In this document: in pieces, positions 57,601-64,000 of the stretch
Layout of the letters: each line of letters opens with the position of its first letter
Position numbering within the stretch: position 1 is the stretch's first letter
Source of the DNA: Stachybotrys elegans
Taxonomy: Eukaryota > Ascomycota > Sordariomycetes > Hypocreales > Stachybotryaceae
Direction of reading: 5' to 3'
Assembly (NCBI GenBank): GCA_020746835.1
Contig: JAGPNK010000015.1
Coordinates: 682,001 to 746,000, forward strand
DNA: 64,000 bases
Notes under the pieces: generated by a model
What the model was told of the DNA's origin: nothing
The model's database searches: none
Seen by the model: only the letters and a program-made list of their open reading frames with translations
Program-made: the position numbers and the translations under genes

Positions 57601-58031
57601 TGGTGCATCAATCACGGTTGGAAATCCACTTGCCATAAAAGATCTTGCTTTGCTGAATTTACAAGCCTATTGAGCTCGTCGAGGCTGTCTTCACAAGACC
57701 TTGCCAGCGAAACCTTGCGCACCACTACACCAAGACCACGGGCAGCCTTTACCTTGGCAGCATCTTGCGTGAGCCTATCGAGCTCAGCAGCCACCTTGTC
57801 GATGCTTGATTTGCAATGGTCCGTGACAAGCTTGTCTCGTATGGTAGGTGCCGCCGCATGGTCCATGTATCCGGCAATGGTAAGCAGGAAGTTTAGCTCG
57901 GCCGTCAAGTCATCAAGCCTGGCTGGTAGAGCACCTGTCAGTTTGTAGGCATCGCGAAGCCTCTTCACATTCTCAACGACTGGAAATACCAGCGAAACAA
58001 AACCGATACCAAGCCCGATAGGCTCAGCCAT
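54658..58031 (-). CDS. Fungal helical-domain/ankyrin-repeat protein
   Basis: Exons 58031-57630, 57559-57005, 56937-56837, 56784-56588, 56523-55097 and 55047-54658 close in phase for 1,023 residues. The N-terminal 130 residues (MAEPIGLGIGFVSLVFPVVENVKRL) form the HeLo-like or fungal-STAND helical domain. A Cys/His cluster C-x4-C-x-C-x-CH at about 183-193 precedes FWALKYTPLSIVLGGCD, a block common to this protein type. Ankyrin-like repeats follow (SPLHLSVHHHEVVLALLEAG, TPLMYAASLGLVQSAKHIIHAGA, GQTALMGAAARGEFQIVQYYIDKGA). The C-terminus has no catalytic motif. There is no NACHT. HeLo-type domains can execute membrane-targeted cell death, so this may be an executor or sensor; that role is inferred. 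Confidence 0.82.
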
Positions 58032-58465
58032 TTCTTCAGTAGATCCAATTGTGAGTAAATAAAATGAATGAGGAGAAAGATATCCAGTACATGGGCTTCT
58101 GCGGTCTTGTGGAAGTGGGGAGATGTAGGGGGTGATAATTTGAATCAGAGGGCTGAGCTGACAATATCGTTCAAACGAGGGGTAAATAAGTCGTGGCCGC
58201 CTGATTTTGGAAGAGAGCGTATCAGAATGCTTGAAGACAGTATTTCTTGCACGTTTCATGCAGGTCGCCCCATCCCTTCTGCTGCTCAGCCACAGCTCAG
58301 CCTGAGCATCATTGGATCCCAAATATTTCTCACGGCATCAACCGCAATCGCATTTATCGTACGCTTCTTACATGGTAGCTTTTGCTGTGTTTTCCTCAAT
58401 GCCAGGTGGCTGTACGCCCCTATGATAGATCCCGACAAGCCCATCCTCTTGCCTCCAGCGCCGCC
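58032..58465. promoter_or_regulatory. Divergent promoter region, ankyrin and DUF7708 genes
   Basis: About 430 bp shared between two divergent accessory genes, which could therefore be co-regulated. No element recognised. Confidence 0.45.
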
Positions 58466-60296
58466 ATGAGTGCCTCAGAGAAACAGCATGCCCCGGGCGA
58501 GATGGCGGCTCAGCTTGCTCTCATAAAGTGAGTCTTCCACGACACAGAAGTACCTCTGTTAACTCGTTTCTCTCAGAAGACGAGACATTGCCGCTGAGGC
58601 CTACGCGGATGCTCTGCAATACCTGCAGCGGGAGTTCCAGGGCAATACCAAGGCTCTCGCATGGCTCAGCGTCGTGAGGTCGACATCGCTTAGCGACGTC
58701 CTCGCGACGACAAAGCAGGTAGAGAGCAAGTACAACGAAGTCTCCCAGAACAAGCACAGTATAAGGGCCTGGCTGGAGGGACTGTCCAAGAGGATCATGT
58801 ATTACGGACAGGTACTCGATGTCTTGTCTCAGCACCACCCTGAATATGTCGCCTTGGTCTGGGGATTGGTCAAATTCGTATTAATGGTCTGCTTCATGCA
58901 CAATGCTCTCATTGGAAGCTTAATATCGTATTGCTAACCATACCAAGGGCATTCTCAATCACGGCACTCTCGTAGCACAGTTCTCACAGGCTCTATCCAT
59001 GATCGCGCAGGTGCTCCCTAGGACAGAGCTCAGTGCTGAGCTCTACCAGTCCAACGAGATGAAGGACGCTGTCGCACATCTATATGCACATATCCTTCTC
59101 TTCCTCCAGCAGGCGGTCCGATGGTATCATGCGGGGCCAGCCAGTCGAGCGCTTACCGCTCTCTTCAAGCCCTTCGAGCTGAGTTACAAGGAAAGTATTG
59201 AGCAGATAATGCTCTGCGCGCAACAAATTGACGACATCTCAAGCATTGCTTCAAAGGTTGAAATCCGCGAGATTAAGGTTCTAGTGGAAGGAGAAAGCGC
59301 AAAATTGGCCAAGCAAGAAGCCAAGCTGCACGAGATGCAGGTCCAATTCAATCTTGCCCACGAGGAACTCGTTGCGAAAGTCGGATCCATTCTTCAGATA
59401 ATCAGCTGTAGGGAATCTCCTAGTTCAGAGGCAGACCCTGCAGAAGTGAGCTGACTGTTGAACCAGGTAGCGCCTCTAGGTTGAACGAGGTTCACCTGGA
59501 CATCAAAGATATAAAGCCCCGCGTCGGCGACATGCACTTCAGTCATGTCCTCGGCGCTCTCAGACCGAAGAGGTCACCCGAGGATGCCCTACGAGCGCAT
59601 AGGTCCTTAATCAGAAGATCTTCACCCTGGAGGAGCCAGAGCAATGACACCCTTGCGCTCCTCCAAAGCGTGGGACAGTGGATTTCTGCACCCAACTCAT
59701 CGCTACTGGTCCTGCAAACGCAGCCTCGAGCACAGGCACGAGTCAAGGAGATCGCGACAGAACTGATCGCGCTGCTACAACCACGGCCGAACAAGGTCAT
59801 CTGGTATCTATCTAGTCTCAACGTTGACAACGAGGGTGAAATATCCTCAGTCGAGGTCCTGAAAAGCTTGATATTCCAATGCATGAAGCTCGTGCCAGAG
59901 TTCGTCGCCTCGGATCCGGGCAACTTTTCAACGGCAAAGCTTCAAGGATGTCATTCGGATGAAGAGTGGCTCGAACTCTTATGCCACATTCTGCGGTATT
60001 TGAACGCTTGTTTTATTGTCATCGAGGCCGAGGATGTATTCACAAATAAGGACGAGGCAACCCAACTTCTGAAGTTGGTTGAGAGCCTCGCAGCTCAGTT
60101 CCAAGACGTGGGACATTCCATCAAGATACTGTTGGTCAACTACAGCACCTCATGGAACGACTCCAATGCAGAAGGGCTACAGGGAAGAGTCCTTACGGTT
60201 AATCGCGAGGCACCCGTGCCTCCACGACGCAGGCGGCCAGGGGCCCGGTCTCCCTTTCGTGGAGCGGCTTGGGGTGGCATGGGTGGGATTAAATAG
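58466..60296 (+). CDS. DUF7708 protein without a functional P-loop
   Basis: Exons 58466-58527, 58577-58886, 58948-59407 and 59467-60296 close in phase for 553 residues. The DUF7708 block runs from RRDIAAEAYADALQYLQREF to HPEYVALVWGLVKFVLM, then GILNHGTLVAQFSQAL. A coiled-coil-like stretch (EIREIKVLVEGESAKLAKQEAKLHEMQ) follows. The C-terminal half is laid out like a STAND NTPase (VIWYLSSLNVDNEGE, LLCHILRYLNACFIVIEAEDVF), yet the position for Walker A reads SSLLVLQTQPRAQARVKEIA and lacks GxxxxGKS. The tail is Arg/Gly-rich. Either a degenerate NTPase acting as a decoy or adaptor, or an NTP-independent protein. It is divergent from the ankyrin gene. Confidence 0.75.
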
Positions 60297-60378
60297 CCGA
60301 GTGAAGGCGTTACCTTGTGAAATATACGCTCCTCTTGTCATCTATTCTTCCTGTAGTGTCTATATCTAGGTTGAAAAT

Positions 60379-61012
60379 TTATATCGCACAGATCAACTCT
60401 GCTTCCAGTATAAGTTTGCCTTCCTTGTATTTCTCGGACGGCTCAAATGCCTTGTCGAATTTCCATCCGACAATTTCCTTACACCGACGACATATAACAT
60501 TTCTCACAATGTGCCGGCCTGTCGTCATATTCATTTCTTCAGGGCCGGCTATATCAATGTTGACAGCTTTGTGGAATAGGTAGGCCTTGCCGTGATGGCC
60601 GCGGAAGTTCTGCCAGAGGTTAGAAGCGGCGGTCATGGCAAAGGGCGAAGAGAGCACGCGCTCTACTGAGGATATCGGAATGAAGACTCAGCCGAATTTT
60701 GCAGTTCTTGCAGCCGTAGGTCTTTCCCCCTCGCGTCGTCTTTGTTTGAACGTCAGCTCCCGCCGGCGTAATATTCCACTCAGGGTTCTTGTGCCCTCCA
60801 CCCTCTGTCCGTGAGACGAGGCAGCAAAGTCTCTTCGTCCGTCTCTCATCTTCTATGGATAGATCTTCTGATATACTACGCTTGACTTCGAGCTGGGGTT
60901 TGGTATTATTCGCTCCATCGCCCCCAGCGGAGCCCTGACGGCTCCCGCCAACTGCAGAGAGATTGACGGGCGCCGAGTCGTCAAGTAAGGCGAATGATCG
61001 CTTGAGACCCAT
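60379..61012 (-). CDS. Yippee-like zinc-binding protein, one-base phase conflict
   Basis: Two blocks make a Yippee domain: YGCKNC...LSLHSDILS (from 61012 to 60667) and FRGHHGKAYLF, NMTTGRHIVRNVICRRCKEIVGW, KYKEGKLILE (60609 to 60379). Two CxxC pairs bind zinc. Between them is a canonical intron (60666-60610, donor GTAGAG, branch-like CTAAC, acceptor CAG), but the exon lengths, 346 and 231, leave one extra base, so the frame does not close. A sequencing or assembly indel, an unusual splice site, or true decay would explain it. The N-terminal 85 residues are Ser/Gly-rich and disordered-looking. Function of fungal Yippee proteins is poorly known. Confidence 0.75.
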
Positions 61013-61256
61013 GCCGCCAGTCGGGATTACTTGTGAAGAAACCGACTTAACAAAATATTATGGCCTCTCTATCGGATGAGAGAGCCAGGACAGGTGGAAA
61101 GCCAGTGTGACTAGTGGTTCTACATCGGGATGTGGGAAGTGCACAGCCTAGCTGTGACATCTGACGGGGAGCGGGCCAGTTGGGCGGCAATCAGGCATAC
61201 TCACATGGCCTCAGCCACAATGGATTCGACGAGCGGACAAGGTAACTCAGCCCCAT

Positions 61257-63974
61257 ATGCTGTATGACGGTATGACCCAGAGACTAGCCTTCTTAAAGTC
61301 ACTCTTCCCTAATAGTACTGATTCAGATGTACACCTCCATCCCCAATGTCCCATTCATGACAGATATACAGAGAGAACCCGAATACAAACATCGCCACAT
61401 CAGTCTTTCAGCCTTACGCTGGTGGTTGAATTCGACCACAAAGCCCTTGGGAAGGACCAGTTGCGTAACTCGGCCTCCTCACTCACCATGAACCAGCTCA
61501 AAACATCATCACGGCTGCCGCCGCCGCCGCCGCCTCCTCTTGGCCTGCCTTCCAATCAGGATAAGTGGCGGAAGCGATACAGAGAGCAGTCTCCGATCGA
61601 GGATCCACTAGTGGGCAATGAATCAGATGTGTTACGCAGGATTGAGAAGCGCCCTCGCCAAGACGGGTGTGAGGGCAAGCCTACATCGACCGTTGTGCAT
61701 CAGGTCCGATGTTCGCGAACTCTCCCTGGACACAGACGACATTCGCCCAACGCTCTTTTCTTGGACGAGCCGCGTCTGTTCGAAGGCGACAGCAAGGCAA
61801 GCGCTCTGCGCGGCCACCGCCCCATTTTATGCAGCTTGGAAGACTACCTCGAGGCATACCCAAATACCAGTTTCTTGGTCATGCGTACTTATGATTGCAC
61901 CGAGTACCACCAAACCATCCGTGATGGCTTCACAAGGCTGCCCTTGCCAGAGGCAGACTGGGATACTGCGGCCGAGTTGCGCCCTTACTTCTACCTGCTT
62001 CAGCGTGATGGCGAGCCGGCCATGGCGCGCGAGGAGTCTCTTCAGATCTCTTTCGCGCTGCGAGAAGCAATGCACAAGCTCGAGCGCCTCGAGCCACTTC
62101 TATTTGCAGAGTGGGAGGCGAGTCTGATACCGCCATATCTGCAGGTCTACCATACCCGGACACGGATGCGAACCTTGGCAAACGACGTTTTAGATGAAGA
62201 GGACGCCGCACACATACTATTACTCTTGGACTACATCGGTCAGGCGTTTGGGTCACATTATCGCGAGGCAGACGAGCTATTTGAAGAATGTTTAGTGACT
62301 CGGAAGCACCTGGACAAGCTTTTCGGTCCAAACAAGGTTGTTGTTACCATGGAAGATGGTGAGCCTGTGGCTTACACCTCGCTGATTTGCCCGTCCCCTA
62401 CGCCCGAAGACAGGCCGGTGTCTCTTAAGTGTTACAACTGGACATTCGACGGTGCCTTTCACAGAGAAGAAAGAGACCTCCAGATCCCATGGCCTGCGAA
62501 GGATGATGGACCCATCGCCATCACCGACCTTGAAATATACCCGCTACGATTCGATCCTAGTAGCCAGCTTGAGCAGACTCTTCGCGATCGTGGTACCATG
62601 TTTTGGTCTTGTAGGAGGAGGAACTTCCTGGGATACATAGCTCAGATAGCGTCTTTTGAGGTCCAAGTGGTGAGGCAACCCGGTGTACGCAGGCAACTGG
62701 CCTTTTCCACATCATGCTGACCTCAGAGTAGTCCAATCCTCGCTACATGGTTGATATGGCCACTTACCGCGAGCTCCACAGCAAGGAACAAGGCCAGACC
62801 GTCGTTACGCAAGGCGACTTGGACGAAGGGGTGATGAATTCTAGTGAACCGCCAGAGGATCCTTTTATCCTACTTCTGCCGCCAAGAATCCGGGGCTTTG
62901 GACTACACGACAAGAAATGGAGTAAGCCACCACTAGTTCTTCCATCGCTCCGTCCATTTACGATGTCTAACATGAAGGGAAAGGGACGCTGCTTGTCAAA
63001 TACCTCCGTCCCATCAATTGGAACAAGAAAGCTTTTGAGCTGCTTGTCCTTGATCCACAAAAGAAAGAGCTCATCGAAGCCATGGTGCGCCTGCACATAT
63101 CGTCGAGCATGTCCACTGATGTCATCGAGGGAAAGGGTAACGGCCTCATTATCCTTCTTCATGGCGGACCTGGGACGGGAAAAACGCTGACGGCTGAGAG
63201 CGTGGCGGAACTGGCGGAAAGGCCACTGTATCGGGTCACTTGCGGCGAAGTTGGCACAGATGCCGAAAGCGTAGAAAGATACCTAGAGAGTGTGTTGTAT
63301 ATTGGCCGCATCTGGAACGCCGGTTTGTCATTCTTTGAAACGTTTCGTTTGCTCATCCGGCTGACCCCAGGTAGTTCTTCTATTGGATGAGAGCGACGTG
63401 TTTCTCGAGGAACGGGAGAAGACCGATCTCCAGCGAAATGCGCTGGTATCCGTGTTCTTGCGCGCGCTTGAGTACTACGAAGGCATTCTCATCTTGACGT
63501 CCAATAGAGGTAAGGCAATACAGCCCCTACATGCCGCTCCACCGACACTGACAACCGTCTCACCCTTAAGTGGGCATCTTTGATGAGGCGTTCAAGTCCC
63601 GCGTCCAGCTTGCGCTGCACTACCCACCACTGAATTACAAGGGCCGATTGGAGATTTGGAACAACATGCTCAATCTGCTCAAGCGGCAGCAGGAGGGCAC
63701 CACCGACAAGCCGCTTGCCGATGGCGAGCGCATCAACTCCGACGAGCTGCGCGACAAGATCGACATCCTGGCGACGGAGAACCTCAACGGGCGCCAGATT
63801 CGCAACGCCATCACCACGGCGCGCCAGCTCGCGCGGTTCCGCAACAGGCCGCTCGGATACTCGCATATTGAGCAGACGATCCGCATCGCGAATGAGTTTG
63901 AGGCTTACGTAGAGAAGACGCACGGGCACAATGCAGGTGACTTTGCGCGGGCAGCAGGGATGCGCTTAGAGTGA
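61257..63974 (+). CDS. DUF7025-AAA+ ATPase, one-base phase conflict
   Basis: Exons about 61257-62669, 62732-62921, 62984-63322, 63371-63509 and 63571-63974. DUF7025 includes CYNWTFDGAFHREERDLQIPW and IAITDLEIYPLRFDP. The AAA core has Walker A GGPGTGKTLTAES, Walker B VVLLDESDVFLEER, sensor ILILTSNR and an arginine-bearing FDEAFKSRVQLALHYPP, with a lid after it. All joins close except exon 3 to 4: donor at 63323 leaves one extra base before the VVLLDE exon, giving an early stop if spliced canonically. The start is uncertain: ATG 61257, or ATG 61487 before a poly-proline (CCG)n stretch. Members are predicted ATP-driven remodelling proteins, often in accessory regions; substrate unknown. Confidence 0.8.
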
Positions 63975-64000
63975 GGAATAATGTGTCTATAGCAGTGTAT

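Overview
The window is nuclear DNA of a filamentous ascomycete, probably a Sordariomycete. Genes are split by many short GT-AG introns of about 48-66 bp. There is a CFEM/PTH11-type receptor, several fungal STAND/NLR-like proteins, and two AT-rich blocks plus stop patterns that look like repeat-induced point mutation (RIP). I assigned exon joins by hand and accepted them only when reading phase closed; family names come from recognised motifs, not searches.

Left part (1-25 kb) is an accessory block rich in cell-death and allorecognition-type genes. It starts with a DUF7580-subtilase gene (12-2731, one frameshift) tail-to-tail with a gasdermin-like gene (2833-3681), the arrangement known for fungal gasdermin/protease pairs. 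Then come a RIP-degraded repeat (5290-7330), a broken 2-hydroxyacid dehydrogenase (7535-8140), a 1,572-residue alpha/beta-hydrolase-NACHT protein whose C-terminus holds membrane-like segments instead of repeats (8137-13167), a small membrane protein, a truncated DUF7708 STAND relic, an intact NACHT/DUF7791 NLR (17073-19937), a 261-bp MITE and a degraded NLR (21415-24987).

Middle part (25-53 kb) is mostly conserved genome: TPR-SET protein, N2227/carnosine methyltransferase-like protein with an apparent signal peptide, tRNA-Ser(AGA) with an intron, a highly divergent but structurally intact beta-tubulin paralogue, a cytochrome P450, a CFEM-GPCR, a vacuolar-type Ca2+/H+ exchanger, a Ctr copper transporter, an amino-acid permease and a secreted GH13 alpha-amylase. 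A RIP-degraded Tc1/mariner-type DNA transposon with 31-bp inverted termini follows (46710-48332), then NIP7 and a beta-propeller-like protein.

Right part (54-64 kb) returns to accessory content: a 1,023-residue helical-domain/ankyrin protein and a 553-residue DUF7708 protein without a Walker A motif, then a Yippee-like gene and a DUF7025 AAA+ ATPase whose exons each fail to close by one base.

Most single-copy genes close perfectly over up to eight exons, while five loci carry one-base phase breaks, several at homopolymers. Some breaks may be real decay of immune genes and some residual assembly errors. The most noteworthy content is the gasdermin/protease pair, the membrane-tailed hydrolase-NACHT protein and the divergent tubulin.
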